Origin: Bacteroidota bacterium
Lineage (GTDB): Bacteria; Bacteroidota; Bacteroidia; Chitinophagales; Saprospiraceae
DNA: 64,000 bases
NCBI GenBank assembly: GCA_016124585.1
Contig: WGNL01000034.1
Coordinates: 1 to 64,000 of the forward strand
Reading direction: 5' to 3'
Shown here: piece after piece, positions 47,040 through 57,580 of the stretch
Layout of the letters: each line of letters starts with the position of its first letter
Numbering within the stretch: the first letter of the stretch is position 1
The notes under the pieces: model-generated
Seen by the model: the letters and a program-made list of their open reading frames with translations, nothing else
Databases searched by the model: none
What the model was told of the DNA's origin: nothing
Program-made: the position numbers and the translations under genes

Positions 47040-48437
47040 ATGAATTTTGACCTTATCGTAATTGGCAGTGGTCCCGGAGGTTACGTTGCGGCTATTCGAG
47101 CTGCCCAACTGGGTATGAACGTAGCGGTTGTGGAGCGTGAGTCACTTGGCGGGATATGTCTGAACTGGGGCTGTATCCCTACCAAAGCCCTACTCAAAAG
47201 CGCACAAGTTTTTGAATATATCAAACATGCTTCGGATTATGGCATCACTGTAGAAAAAGCCAGCGCTGATTTTGACAATATGGTTAAAATAAGTCGTGGC
47301 GTTGCTGAAGGCATGAGCAAGGGAATACAGTTTCTTTTTCGCAAGAATAAAATCACGGTGATTGACGGATTTGGTAAATTGTTGAGAGGTAAGAAAGTGG
47401 AAGTAACAGGGGCTGATGGCAAAAAAGCTGAGTATACCGCAAACCACATCATTTTGGCAACCGGAGCCAGGGCCAAGGCATTACCTAACCTTCCTATCGA
47501 TGGCAAAAAAATCATTGATTACCGTAAGGCAATGTCTTTGGAAAAACAACCCAAACGAATGGTTGTGGTAGGTGCTGGCGCAATTGGTGTCGAGTTCGCC
47601 TACTTCTACAATGCGATTGGTACGGAAGTAACAGTTGTGGAATTTTTGGAGCAAGGCTTGGTGCCAAGAGAAGACCCAGATGTATCTAAAGAACTTACAA
47701 AAATTTTCAAAAAAGAAGGCATTAAAGTGCTTGGCAATACTTCAGTTGAATCTGTTGACACATCTGGTAAAACTTGTAAGGTGAAAACGAAAGACAGAAA
47801 ATCAGGTGAAGAGACAGTTATTGAATGCGACGTGGTACTTTCTGCAGCCGGTGTTGCCCCGAATACGGAGAATATTGGCCTAGAGGCATTAGGTATCCAA
47901 ACTGACAGAGGACTGGTGAATGTAGACGAATTTTATCGGACGAATGTTGCTGGGATTTATGCCATTGGAGACATCGTACCAGGTGCAGCTTTAGCACATG
48001 TGGCTAGTGCTGAAGGCATTATTTGTGTAGAAAAAATCGCAGGTCATCACCCGCAACCACTTGACTACAACAATATTCCATCCTGTACTTACTGTTGGCC
48101 TGAAGTGGCGTCCGTTGGATTCACTGAGCAAGCTGCCAAAGAGGCAGGCTATGAAATTAAAGTTGGTAAATTCCCTTTTAGTGCATCTGGCAAAGCCAAG
48201 GCTTCTGGCTCAGCTTCAGGTTTTGTAAAACTGATTTTTGATGCAAAATATGGAGAGTTTCTTGGTGCCCACATGATTGGGGCAAACGTGACGGAAATGA
48301 TTGCTGAAGTAGTGGTGGCTCGCAAACTAGAGACTACTGGCCATGAAATAATCAAATCTGTCCACCCGCACCCGACTATGAGCGAGGCCATCATGGAGGC
48401 AGCAGCAGCTGCCTACGATGAAGTAATACATTTGTAA
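47040..48437 (+). CDS. lpdA: Dihydrolipoyl dehydrogenase
   Basis: GSGPGGYVAAIRAAQLG, GGICLNWGCIPTKALLKS, IYAIGDIVPGAALAHVASAEGI, C-terminal HPHPTMSEA. Confidence 0.96.
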   Translation: MNFDLIVIGSGPGGYVAAIRAAQLGMNVAVVERESLGGICLNWGCIPTKALLKSAQVFEYIKHASDYGITVEKASADFDNMVKISRGVAEGMSKGIQFLFRKNKITVIDGFGKLLRGKKVEVTGADGKKAEYTANHIILATGARAKALPNLPIDGKKIIDYRKAMSLEKQPKRMVVVGAGAIGVEFAYFYNAIGTEVTVVEFLEQGLVPREDPDVSKELTKIFKKEGIKVLGNTSVESVDTSGKTCKVKTKDRKSGEETVIECDVVLSAAGVAPNTENIGLEALGIQTDRGLVNVDEFYRTNVAGIYAIGDIVPGAALAHVASAEGIICVEKIAGHHPQPLDYNNIPSCTYCWPEVASVGFTEQAAKEAGYEIKVGKFPFSASGKAKASGSASGFVKLIFDAKYGEFLGAHMIGANVTEMIAEVVVARKLETTGHEIIKSVHPHPTMSEAIMEAAAAAYDEVIHL

Positions 48438-48452
48438 TTTGACCAGTTGCTT

Positions 48453-48495
48453 AAAAAATGGCTCGGCAATTTTATTTGCCGGGCCATTTTTGTTT
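48453..48495 (+). terminator. Rho-independent terminator
   Basis: aaatggctcggcaa-tttta-tttgccgggccatttttg. Confidence 0.8.
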
Positions 48496-48592
48496 TGTTA
48501 TTTGCAAGGTCTTAGAAGTAATTTTTTCTAGCTTGCCAATTATTTTAATGTGTCTTCAAGGGCAAGTTTGATTCACCAACTAAATCATAAAT

Positions 48593-49036
48593 ATGAAAAA
48601 AGTATTTTTTGTCACGCTGTTCTATTTATTCACCTATGCTGTAAAAGCGCAGGTTGAAATTACCGTCAATCCATTTCCGCTTCTCTGGGGTTATGTTGAA
48701 GCTGGTGTCGATTTGAACCTCAAAACAGATTGGAGCATAGGTGCTGATTTTTTTGCTGGTGAAGATGTTGGGTTGGGCTGGGCCACCTGCAAGTATTTTT
48801 TCAACCCAAACCGAGGATGTGATAAATTCAACATTGGGGCTTTCGTAGGCGCAGGTGCAGGCGGAAGTGGAGATGTTGGAGGAGGGATAGGTTTTTTGTT
48901 GGGATATAAAGCCGTTTCACCAAAAAACGTAATTTTTGATATGGGACTAGGTCTAGGAAGGGGTTTTGGTGGAGATATATATGTTTTTCCCTACTACAAG
49001 CTAAATTTTGGGTATCGTTTTACCCTGAAAAAATAA
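48593..49036 (+). CDS. Secreted/outer-membrane hypothetical protein
   Basis: Signal peptide MKKVFFVTLFYLFTYAVKAQ and beta-rich glycine-containing sequence. Confidence 0.65.
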   Translation: MKKVFFVTLFYLFTYAVKAQVEITVNPFPLLWGYVEAGVDLNLKTDWSIGADFFAGEDVGLGWATCKYFFNPNRGCDKFNIGAFVGAGAGGSGDVGGGIGFLLGYKAVSPKNVIFDMGLGLGRGFGGDIYVFPYYKLNFGYRFTLKK

Positions 49037-49074
49037 ACAAAAAGGCAGAGGTGAAAACCTCTGCCTTTTTGTTT
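49035..49074. terminator. Bidirectional terminator
   Basis: aaacaaaaaggcagaggt-gaaa-acctctgcctttttgttt between convergent genes. Confidence 0.85.
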
Positions 49075-49084
49075 ATCGCATTGC

Positions 49085-49666
49085 TCAAATTCCTACTGAC
49101 TTTTTAAATGCTGGGTCATCAGGTTTCACAGCGGATGGGAAAAAACTTACCAGTTCACCGTTTTCATTTATTACATACTTGCAAAAATTCCAAGTGGGCT
49201 CCTGGTCATTCCAGCCATTCAATGACTTTTGAGAAAGCCACTGGTAAAGTGGTGATTTGTCGTCGCCTTTTACACTGATTTTTTGAAACATGGGGAAAGT
49301 AACGCCATAGTTTTTAGTACAGAAACTGGCTATTTCGTCATTGCTGCCAGGTTCCTGTCCCATGAAATTATTCGCAGGAAAACCAAGCACAACTACTTTG
49401 TCTCCGTAACTTTTAAAGAATGCCTCCCAATCTGCGTACTGTGGTGTGTAGCCACATTTTGATGCAACGTTCAGCACCACAACTTTTTTCCCTTTGTATT
49501 TATGGAAATCAACTAGTTCGCCGCTTTCCAATTCAGGCATTTTGAAATCGTAAAAAGAGGCAGACGACTTGACTGATGCATCGCCTGTAGGTCGCTGGCG
49601 GGCAGCTTGGCTTGAACAAGAAACCAGTGCCACCAATGAAAGGAAAAAAGAAATCAGTTTTTTCAT
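49085..49666 (-). CDS. Glutathione peroxidase-family lipoprotein
   Basis: VVVLNVASKCGYTPQYADWEAFFKSYGDKVVVLGFPANNFMGQEPGSNDEIASFC. Confidence 0.92.
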   Translation of the reverse strand: MKKLISFFLSLVALVSCSSQAARQRPTGDASVKSSASFYDFKMPELESGELVDFHKYKGKKVVVLNVASKCGYTPQYADWEAFFKSYGDKVVVLGFPANNFMGQEPGSNDEIASFCTKNYGVTFPMFQKISVKGDDKSPLYQWLSQKSLNGWNDQEPTWNFCKYVINENGELVSFFPSAVKPDDPAFKKSVGI

Positions 49667-49898
49667 GTTTAAATTTTTAGACTTGAACAGGTAGGCAAGA
49701 AAAAGGTTTTACAGCCCTTTTAATTGCTTTAAAGGTCAAATAATTGGAAACAGCACAATAGGAAAACAAAACACATGCTGTGTCTGCTCAAAATTTGTGA
49801 TTTCGTAAAAAAATCCAGTTCTTACGTCTTCATTCTTAGGCAGTTATAAAAACAGGCATTATTTTATTGGAGACTGCCAAATAACAAACATAGCGGCA

Positions 49899-52800
49899 AT
49901 GAGGAGTAATCAATCGCCTTCCATTTATTCAATTTATCACAATTCCCTGCCATTTTATCTGGATAGGGCTGACATCTGCTCGGTTGAAGAGGAAACGCCA
50001 GGTTTTCCAACAGTTTTTCTCGATGAGATGCTAACCGGAAAACTATCAAGGCAAGTAAATGTGGTTGGACTAGCGGCAGATAAGCTCCGGCATCTCTATT
50101 TCGAGGCCCGCAATTTTGAGAAAATTTTTGGCGCAAAATCGTTTGGTTTCGGGTTCCCGCTTGTCATTGACACCTTCAACAGTGATTTGGTAGTTTCTCC
50201 TGTGTTTATATGGAAATTACAACTTGAACCTGCCCAAACTAGGGTAGATTCTTGGGTGCTCAAATCTTCTGAAAATCGGAATATCCTCCCGAACTATCGC
50301 TTGCTAGAGCATCTCAAAGAAAAATATGGACTGGACTTGCGGCAGCGGGCGGAGGAATTAGCTTTTTCAAAAAAAATAGGAAACGACCAACTCGCAGGGT
50401 TTTGCGGTGAGTTGGCTGCCCGATTAAATTTTGAAATATTTGGTCAAGCCGATGAGCCAATACCAGCTCCAGGTATTGACGAAATCGGCTCCTTTACTCA
50501 GACAGGAGCTTTGCAGTGGTCGGGTGTATTAGGGCTTTATCCTCCACAAAATAGCCGATGGACGCCAGATGATTCAAGACCAGAAGATGTTTTTGTGCCG
50601 GCTGAAGACAACGAACCAGCAGAATTCGTATTTGCCTACCAACCTGATGATCCTGAACAAACTACAGCATTGGAAATAATTGCAAAACAAAAAATCACTG
50701 TTGTTGAGGGTGAAGACGCTTTGGGGAAGGCACAAACACTTGTCAACCTGCTCATAAATGCCCTGTCAGAAGGGAAGAAATGCCTAGTGGTTTCTGAAAG
50801 AACTCAGTCTTTGAAATTTACACAACATTTGATTAGCAAAGCGGGCATTTTCCAACATCATTTTTTGCTTGATGACGCCTTGGGAGATAAGATGCCTTTG
50901 CTCGAGTTGCTTCGAACAGCAGCTATTGGAGGGGGGAGGGAAGTCACTCATAAGCAAGATAATTTTAATTCAAAAAAATCAAAATACCTGCATGCCCGGT
51001 CAGCAGTACAGCAAACTTACATGTCTGTAAGACAGAAAATATTTGGGGACAAGGACTGGACAGAAACTGTAGGGCTTTTCATGGCCAGCCATCGAATTGA
51101 GGGTAAGGAACGGCTGGCCAGTCATTTGGTAGCAACTGATTTTAGTTTCTTGCCAAATGAACATGAACAAATTGTAGCTGGCATTTTGCGCAGCGAACCA
51201 CTTTTTGAAGCAATAAAGACCTTGACCCACCCATTGAGCAACCTGAACGATCAGATTTTCGTCAACTCAGAGTTAAAAAAGAGCCAACAGTTTGTGGAAA
51301 CCAATTTACGGCTGTTTATGGCTAAAGCTAATGAGTTGCAGGGTGAGTATATCAGCAGGACAGATAATTATGCTGCTTTGTTGAAGGAGCACTTTAGGGA
51401 ATATTTCACCCAATTAGATGCAGCTGCAAAAGGATTACTTGAGAAAATTCAGAACCACACGGCTTTATTGGGAAGTGGTTTTGCCACTGCTGGTTCTGGC
51501 TCATTTGAATGGCCATCTTTTTTTTCTTCAAAAAAGAAAAAAATTAAAGAAGCGCAAGCCGAGGTTAGCAAGCGCTACAAGGCTTTTTTAAAACTGTATG
51601 AAACCAACCCTTATTTTGATGTGGAGTTTGCTCCAAGCAAGGATGGTTTTAATATCCCTAGAGCTACTGAAAATCTTGAGCATTTTCGGAATGTGCTTAA
51701 CCAGTGGTATGGCAATGTTGGAAATCTTGTTCAGGAGGAAGTTATGCGGCTGAACAGCAAAACTGCACACCCGAGCCTGGATGTGAAGGAACAAGTGACA
51801 ACTTTAGAGTTCGCACTTGACACCTTGGTGCAGGAACTCAATGAATCAGGACTGTACCAAAAACGCTTAGAAAATAAGACCTTAACAATTCCACAGCGTC
51901 AAAAATATTTGGAAAGCATCAAAGAACAACTGGAAGCTACCCAACTTAACATGCGTGATTTTCAGCCATTTCATGCTTGGCAATCAAATTGGCTGGGACT
52001 TGGGGTTTTGGGCCAAAAAGTTGTGAGGGCTTTGGTTAAAGTAAAGCCTGTAGAGTGGGTAGCAGCCTTTGAAAGTTGGTATTTTAATGGTTTACTTACA
52101 AAGGTTCAATCGCCGGACCTTCCAGAGAATTCTAAAACAATTGAACAATATACTGATGCGTGGCATCAACTCAAACCACTGATTTTCAATCAGTTGACCC
52201 AGCTTTGGCAAGATAAGCAAGTGGCTGAACTGAAAGCTTTGAAAAAGCAAAACAAAGCAGCTTGGCAGTTGATATTTGATAAGTCAGGACAGAAGGCTGC
52301 TGAAAACTTACCACTATCCAAAATTTTGGAAAACAGTTTTGAAGCTGTGACTGCCTACTTGCCAATTTTGTTCGTTACGCCGCATATCGTTTTAAATGAA
52401 TTGCCAGAGTCAAAAGCTTTTTTTGACTACATCATCTTTGATGAATCCAATAAGTTCTCAGTTGAAACTGCTACGGCAATTGCTCCTCTTGGAAAGAAAT
52501 TGGTCATAATGGGCAGCAACGACAGTTTTGGAAATGAAACCAGCTTACTTCAATATGCTCTCGAAAATGGCGTCCCTTCGGCACTAATTTCTAACCGTTA
52601 CGAGCCTCCTGTCCCAATTTCTGGGATATTTCAAGATGATTTAGAAATGCTTCATCAGCGAGTTGATTTCCAGGTTGATAATGTAGAAGGGAGGTTTCAT
52701 GAATTGGAAGGCACAAATGATACGGAGGCTCAGACTATTATCCGGCTTTTGAATCAAATCAAACAGACACCGCAGCGGGTTTACCCTTCTGTTGGGATTG

Positions 52801-53651
52801 TTACGTTCACGGTTGAACAGCGTGATTTAATTGCAAATTATTTGTTGAAACTGAAGCAGCAGAACGTTTTAGGGAGCGAGAAAATTCAGCAATTAGAGCG
52901 TAATGGCATGGGCGTATTTTATATTGATGAGTTGTTTGGCCAGTATTTCGACATCATTATTGTCTCCTGCACTTTTGGATTGGTGAACTTGAAAGGTGAA
53001 ATGACTAAAAAACTGGTTTTCCTAAATGCTGATAATGGTGTCAGTCATCTGCGAATGTTAGTTAACAAGCCAGTTCAATCCTTTCACATCGTTCATTCAT
53101 TGCCAGAAGAACAGCTACAATATTTTGAAAGTAAAAAATGGGAAGAAGGCACTTGGTTATTAGCCCATTTCATTCGGTTGGCTGAAGCCGCTAAGAACGA
53201 CAACAAACCTCAAATGATGATTTCAATGGAGGCGCTCGGAAAAAATATGAGTGGTGTTGTGGCTTCATCAATTTTCACGAACGAGGTAATTCAAGCACTT
53301 TCACCATTTATAGATGTTAAAAGAATTTCCACCAAAGTTTCGACAGCATCTGTTGCTTTCCCATTGACTGTGAAGCCAGTTTCAAAAAATGGACAAGCCA
53401 TTGTCCTCCACCCTGACGGCTTTTTTGCAGAAACAGAATTCACGGCTCCATTATGGGAAAAAAGTCAACGAGATACCATTGAAAAGGGAGAAATGATTTA
53501 CTTGCCGTTTTGGTCTATAAATTGGCACAAAAACCCAAATGTAGAAGCAAGATTGTTGGCCAGCAAAATCATTAAATACGATGCTGCAAATTCAGAATCA
53601 GCGACGGAGGAAGAGGACGGCATTTCGCTGGAGGAAAAACTGAAGAAATAG
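49899..53651 (+). CDS. SF1/AAA helicase-like protein with degenerate motifs
   Basis: Degenerate Walker A VVEGEDALGKAQTLVNLL, motif II-like IIFDESNKFSVETATA, VGIVTFTVEQRDLIANYLL, motif VI-like region NADNGVSHLRMLVNKPVQ. Confidence 0.7.
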   Translation: MRSNQSPSIYSIYHNSLPFYLDRADICSVEEETPGFPTVFLDEMLTGKLSRQVNVVGLAADKLRHLYFEARNFEKIFGAKSFGFGFPLVIDTFNSDLVVSPVFIWKLQLEPAQTRVDSWVLKSSENRNILPNYRLLEHLKEKYGLDLRQRAEELAFSKKIGNDQLAGFCGELAARLNFEIFGQADEPIPAPGIDEIGSFTQTGALQWSGVLGLYPPQNSRWTPDDSRPEDVFVPAEDNEPAEFVFAYQPDDPEQTTALEIIAKQKITVVEGEDALGKAQTLVNLLINALSEGKKCLVVSERTQSLKFTQHLISKAGIFQHHFLLDDALGDKMPLLELLRTAAIGGGREVTHKQDNFNSKKSKYLHARSAVQQTYMSVRQKIFGDKDWTETVGLFMASHRIEGKERLASHLVATDFSFLPNEHEQIVAGILRSEPLFEAIKTLTHPLSNLNDQIFVNSELKKSQQFVETNLRLFMAKANELQGEYISRTDNYAALLKEHFREYFTQLDAAAKGLLEKIQNHTALLGSGFATAGSGSFEWPSFFSSKKKKIKEAQAEVSKRYKAFLKLYETNPYFDVEFAPSKDGFNIPRATENLEHFRNVLNQWYGNVGNLVQEEVMRLNSKTAHPSLDVKEQVTTLEFALDTLVQELNESGLYQKRLENKTLTIPQRQKYLESIKEQLEATQLNMRDFQPFHAWQSNWLGLGVLGQKVVRALVKVKPVEWVAAFESWYFNGLLTKVQSPDLPENSKTIEQYTDAWHQLKPLIFNQLTQLWQDKQVAELKALKKQNKAAWQLIFDKSGQKAAENLPLSKILENSFEAVTAYLPILFVTPHIVLNELPESKAFFDYIIFDESNKFSVETATAIAPLGKKLVIMGSNDSFGNETSLLQYALENGVPSALISNRYEPPVPISGIFQDDLEMLHQRVDFQVDNVEGRFHELEGTNDTEAQTIIRLLNQIKQTPQRVYPSVGIVTFTVEQRDLIANYLLKLKQQNVLGSEKIQQLERNGMGVFYIDELFGQYFDIIIVSCTFGLVNLKGEMTKKLVFLNADNGVSHLRMLVNKPVQSFHIVHSLPEEQLQYFESKKWEEGTWLLAHFIRLAEAAKNDNKPQMMISMEALGKNMSGVVASSIFTNEVIQALSPFIDVKRISTKVSTASVAFPLTVKPVSKNGQAIVLHPDGFFAETEFTAPLWEKSQRDTIEKGEMIYLPFWSINWHKNPNVEARLLASKIIKYDAANSESATEEEDGISLEEKLKK

Positions 53652-54024
53652 TGTGTTGGTATCAATCATTCTTTTGTAAAGAATTGATATTCAGTGTGTT
53701 ATTTTATATTTTCTTCCTAAAAACACTCGGTATTTTTACTGAAAAATTGGTTCATGTAAACCACCCCTTGAGAATTGGTGTATCTTTGGCCCAGCAAATT
53801 GAAATCGCTTTCAGACAATGGTAACGGTTTTCGGAAAGAATTTCAATTACCTCCTTTTACCTCCCCGTTTTTATTTCAAGTGAATCAGTCACGTATCATC
53901 GAAACGCAACTACTAAGTTTGTTTTGAAACTAATCGTGGGCACTAGACCTGATATGTAAAATCTGAGTTTGAAACCGGCTTTTACGTGAGAACATCCAAT
54001 AATCAGTTACTGACTTCGGCCAAC

Positions 54025-54058
54025 GAAAAAGCCCGACGGTTCTGCCGCCGGGCTTTTG
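54025..54058. terminator. Bidirectional terminator
   Basis: aaaaagcccgacggttctgccgccgggctttt. Confidence 0.8.
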
Positions 54059-54077
54059 AATTTTATACTTTAATAAT

Positions 54078-54425
54078 TTATGCTGAGAAAGAAGTTCCGC
54101 AACCGCAGGTAGAGCTAGCATTTGGGTTGTTGAATGAAAACCCACGGTTATTTAGGCCGTCCACCCAATCTATTTCCATCCCGAGCAAGTAAATGGCATG
54201 TGATTTTTCCATGAAAACCCGTAGGCCATCAATTTCAAATTCATCATCTTTATCTGTTTTTGCATCGAACCCTAAAACATAGGAAAATCCGGAGCAGCCA
54301 CCCCCTTTCACACCGATGCGCAGGCCATGGTCGCTTGGAATCTTTTGGTCTTCCATTATGGAACGAAGTTGCCCAATGGCTCCTTCTGTTAGCGAAACAG
54401 GTTGTTCGGAAATCGTACTTTGCAT
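54078..54425 (-). CDS. Iron-sulfur cluster assembly accessory protein (HesB/IscA/ErpA family)
   Basis: GLRIGVKGGGCSGFSYVLGFD and C-terminal STCGCGTSFS. Confidence 0.93.
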   Translation of the reverse strand: MQSTISEQPVSLTEGAIGQLRSIMEDQKIPSDHGLRIGVKGGGCSGFSYVLGFDAKTDKDDEFEIDGLRVFMEKSHAIYLLGMEIDWVDGLNNRGFSFNNPNASSTCGCGTSFSA

Positions 54426-54611
54426 TTTTCTAAAATTTAAGACACAAATTTAGCAATTCTCTGATTTACTTGCCGAAACAAAACAAAGAAGGCTTCGGTT
54501 GAATTATTGAAATGATTTTTCAATTTCATGGATTGGGTTACTTTTGCGCCCCCAAAAAATAGGACCTTGTTCCTTTAATCATTTGTAGCATTAAGAACAA
54601 AAACTCAGAAT

Positions 54612-55145
54612 ATGTCAGATTGGTTGATTGCCCTGCTGGAAATTATCAAAATAACGGTTCCCGCTTTGGTGGTTTTCTTCACGATTTACTACCTGATGAA
54701 AACCTATTTAGACAAGCAGTATCAGCTCCGAGTGCTTGAATTCAAACAAAATCAAAATAATACAACAATACCTTCCCGATTGCAAGCCTATGAGCGGCTG
54801 TCGCTTTTTTGCGAAAGAATTGCGATACCGAGCTTAATGCTACGGCTTCGGGAAGAGGGCCAAACAAATGCTGCACTCAGACTTACAATGCTTTTGGCAA
54901 TACAGCAAGAATTCGAGTACAATATTACGCAACAGGTTTATGTGTCAGAACAATTGTGGAAAATCATCAAGATATCGAGAGATAATACTGTAATGGATAT
55001 AAACGGGATTTATGAGCAAGTTGATCCTAAGGGGCCTTCAAAAGAACTAGCTTCTGTACTTTTGAACCAAACTGAAAGTCAATCGGCAAACTCGTTGAAT
55101 ACAGCTTTGCTCGCAATCAAAAAAGAAGCTTCTATTTTGATGTAG
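54612..55145 (+). CDS. Hypothetical membrane-anchored protein
   Basis: One N-terminal TM helix, 177 aa. Confidence 0.6.
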   Translation: MSDWLIALLEIIKITVPALVVFFTIYYLMKTYLDKQYQLRVLEFKQNQNNTTIPSRLQAYERLSLFCERIAIPSLMLRLREEGQTNAALRLTMLLAIQQEFEYNITQQVYVSEQLWKIIKISRDNTVMDINGIYEQVDPKGPSKELASVLLNQTESQSANSLNTALLAIKKEASILM

Positions 55146-55516
55146 GCGGGTGGTCGTAACTACTTGATTATCAGTTGCATTCTGTATAAATCATTGATTT
55201 TCAGAGAATTAGATTTTATTATAGTCTATCTTCTTGATTCTTAGTGATTTATGAATTCTCCACAGCTTGTAACAGCTACATGGGGAAAAAAAATCAAAAA
55301 AAGTTGAGAAATCACCGACCGATTTTGATGGAATTTACCCACCTTTGCAACTCTCCAATCAATTAAACAGATTGATGTTTGAGTCAGCAACTATGTGATT
55401 TACCGCATGCCCAGAGCATTCACATCGGAGTAACTTCCTAATTTACTGATACTACTAAAACCCGAGAAGGACGGGAAAGAAACCTTATTTTTTAAACTGC
55501 CAACTAATTTTGGAGA

Positions 55517-56962
55517 ATGGTAAAGGATTGCGTAACAGTATGGGATAGCTGCTTGCATGTTATCCGCAGGAACGTTAACGGACAGAGTTTCAAGACTTGG
55601 TTCGAGCCCATCCGGCCGATCCGACTTGAAAATAACGCACTTACGATACAAGTGCCGAACAAGTTTTTTTACGAGTGGTTGGAAGAACACTATGTTTCAT
55701 TGTTGAAAATGTCGATACGGAAAGAATTGGGCGATAAGGGGCGGTTGGAGTATCAGATTCTTTCTTCCAATTTGCGTCAGCTTCGCAATGAGGAACCAGC
55801 AAAAAATGACGTTTCATCAACAGCTAAAAGTAACAACCAACCAAATGGCGCTAACCCAGGAAGTATTGATACCAGCAGTATCAAAAACCCCTTTGTAATT
55901 CCTGGCATCAAGAAACTTAAGATTGAGTCTCAACTCAATCCAACCTATACTTTCAGCACATTTATTGAAGGAGATTGCAACCGTCTTGCTCGTTCAGCCG
56001 GACATGCAGTTGCAAAAAAGCCTGGCGGTACAGCCTTCAATCCTCTCGTGATTTTTGGTGATGTAGGCTTAGGAAAAACGCACTTAGCGCACGCTGTTGG
56101 AAATGAGGTATTGAAAATTCACGAAAACAAGTCCGTCCTGTATGTTTCTTCAGAAAAATTCACTGGACAAATTATTGATTCCATCAAGAACAATGCTGTA
56201 AACGACTTTGTGAACTTTTACCAAATGGTGGATGTGTTGATTGTAGATGACATTCAGTTTTTAGCTAACAAGCAGAAGACACAGGAGATATTCTTCCACA
56301 TTTTCAATCAGCTCCACCAAGGCGGTAAGCAAATCATCTTAACTTCTGACCGTCCACCAAAAGATTTGGATGGAATGGAGGAACGCTTGATTTCACGATT
56401 TAAATGGGGGTTGTCTGCCGATTTGCAAGTGCCTGATTTTGAGACCCGGGTGGCTATCTTGGAATCTAAGATGAACAGGGAAGGCGTAGAATTGCCAAAC
56501 AGTGTGGTTGAGTTTATCTGCTACCATATTCAAAACAATATTCGGGAACTAGAAGGGGTGCTGGTGTCTGTAATTGCACAATCATCTTTGAACCGTCGTG
56601 AAATTGATGTTGATTTGGCCAAAGAGGTTGTGAAGAATTTCGTCACACAAATTAATAAGGAAATCACGCTTGAGTTTATCAAAAACTTAGTGGCTGACCA
56701 TTTTGACCTGCCTGTAGAAAAATTGGGCGGCAAAACCAGGAAGCGCCAAATAGTGATTGCACGCCAACTTTCAATGTACCTCGCCAAAAACCTGACCGAT
56801 AAATCGCTAAAAAACATTGGTGAAATGTTCGGGGGGCGTGACCACAGCACAGTTATTTACTCTATAAAAACAGTGCAAGATTTGATGGAAACAGACTTGG
56901 TATTTAAAGATACGGTCTCCGAATTGGAGAAAAAGATTCGTTTGACGCTGAACGAAAAATAA
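55517..56962 (+). CDS. dnaA: Chromosomal replication initiator DnaA
   Basis: NPTYTFSTFIEGDCNRLARSAGHAVA, FGDVGLGKTHLAHAVGNE, DVLIVDDIQFLANKQKTQEIFFHIFN, GGRDHSTVIYSI. Confidence 0.97.
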   Translation: MVKDCVTVWDSCLHVIRRNVNGQSFKTWFEPIRPIRLENNALTIQVPNKFFYEWLEEHYVSLLKMSIRKELGDKGRLEYQILSSNLRQLRNEEPAKNDVSSTAKSNNQPNGANPGSIDTSSIKNPFVIPGIKKLKIESQLNPTYTFSTFIEGDCNRLARSAGHAVAKKPGGTAFNPLVIFGDVGLGKTHLAHAVGNEVLKIHENKSVLYVSSEKFTGQIIDSIKNNAVNDFVNFYQMVDVLIVDDIQFLANKQKTQEIFFHIFNQLHQGGKQIILTSDRPPKDLDGMEERLISRFKWGLSADLQVPDFETRVAILESKMNREGVELPNSVVEFICYHIQNNIRELEGVLVSVIAQSSLNRREIDVDLAKEVVKNFVTQINKEITLEFIKNLVADHFDLPVEKLGGKTRKRQIVIARQLSMYLAKNLTDKSLKNIGEMFGGRDHSTVIYSIKTVQDLMETDLVFKDTVSELEKKIRLTLNEK

Positions 56963-57042
56963 TTGGTAAGGGTTTTGCCATTGCCGTGAAGAAATTTAAT
57001 AAAAAGTGCAATTGATAGATTTGGATTTGTAAAAACTAAATT

Positions 57043-57050
57043 TACCTTTG
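57043..57050 (+). promoter_or_regulatory. Bacteroidota-type promoter upstream of tRNA-Ser (TTG-N19-TACCTTTG)
   Basis: ttg at 57021-57023 and tacctttg at 57043-57050. Confidence 0.6.
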
Positions 57051-57071
57051 CACCCGCTTCCGCAAAAGTAC

Positions 57072-57160
57072 GGTGAGATGGGTGAGTGGCTGAAACCAAC
57101 AGTTTGCTAAACTGTCGTACTGGGAAACTGGTACCCCGGGTTCGAATCCCGGTCTCACCG
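57072..57160 (+). tRNA. tRNA-Ser (GCT)
   Basis: ggtgaga/tctcacc acceptor, long variable arm, acagt-ttGCTaa-actgt anticodon arm, ggttcgaatcc T arm. Confidence 0.95.
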
Positions 57161-57280
57161 CAACCTTTTCAAGTTGCTTCCGTAAAAAGTTCGACATCCA
57201 TTTGTTAGCAAAAACAAGTTGATTTCGGACCAGAAGGGTCGCTGGAAAACAAATCCAACGACCCCTCTGAATGGAGGTTT

Positions 57281-57355
57281 CGGGGTGTAGCGCAGTCCGG
57301 TTAGCGCACCTGTTTTGGGAACAGGGGGTCGCAGGTTCGAATCCTGCTACCCCGA
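57281..57355 (+). tRNA. tRNA-Pro (TGG)
   Basis: cggggtg/taccccg acceptor, cctgt-ttTGGga-acagg anticodon arm, ggttcgaatcc T arm. Confidence 0.95.
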
Positions 57356-57360
57356 CTTAC

Positions 57361-57396
57361 AAAGGGCCATGAAGTAATTCATGGCCCTTTTTTTAT
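57361..57396 (+). terminator. Rho-independent terminator after tRNA-Pro
   Basis: aaagggccatgaa-gtaa-ttcatggccctttttttt. Confidence 0.85.
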
Positions 57397-57580
57397 TGAA
57401 TTTTCAGTCGACACCGAAGCTGGCAATGCCATTGAAAATGAAGGACTTTTTTGGGAGTATTGGAAAGCAGTTTCTGATTGTTTTGAAATTTGAATAATTT
57501 GTCGCATAATTTACTGCAATTGCAGCTGAATGTTTTGCCATTTGCGGGCATTGCAATCTCTTATTCAAACTTTCAGGGAG

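Noticed and set aside
55146-55516. oriC directly upstream of dnaA
   Set aside because: No convincing cluster of TTATCCACA-like boxes was visible; a single ttctccaca is insufficient.
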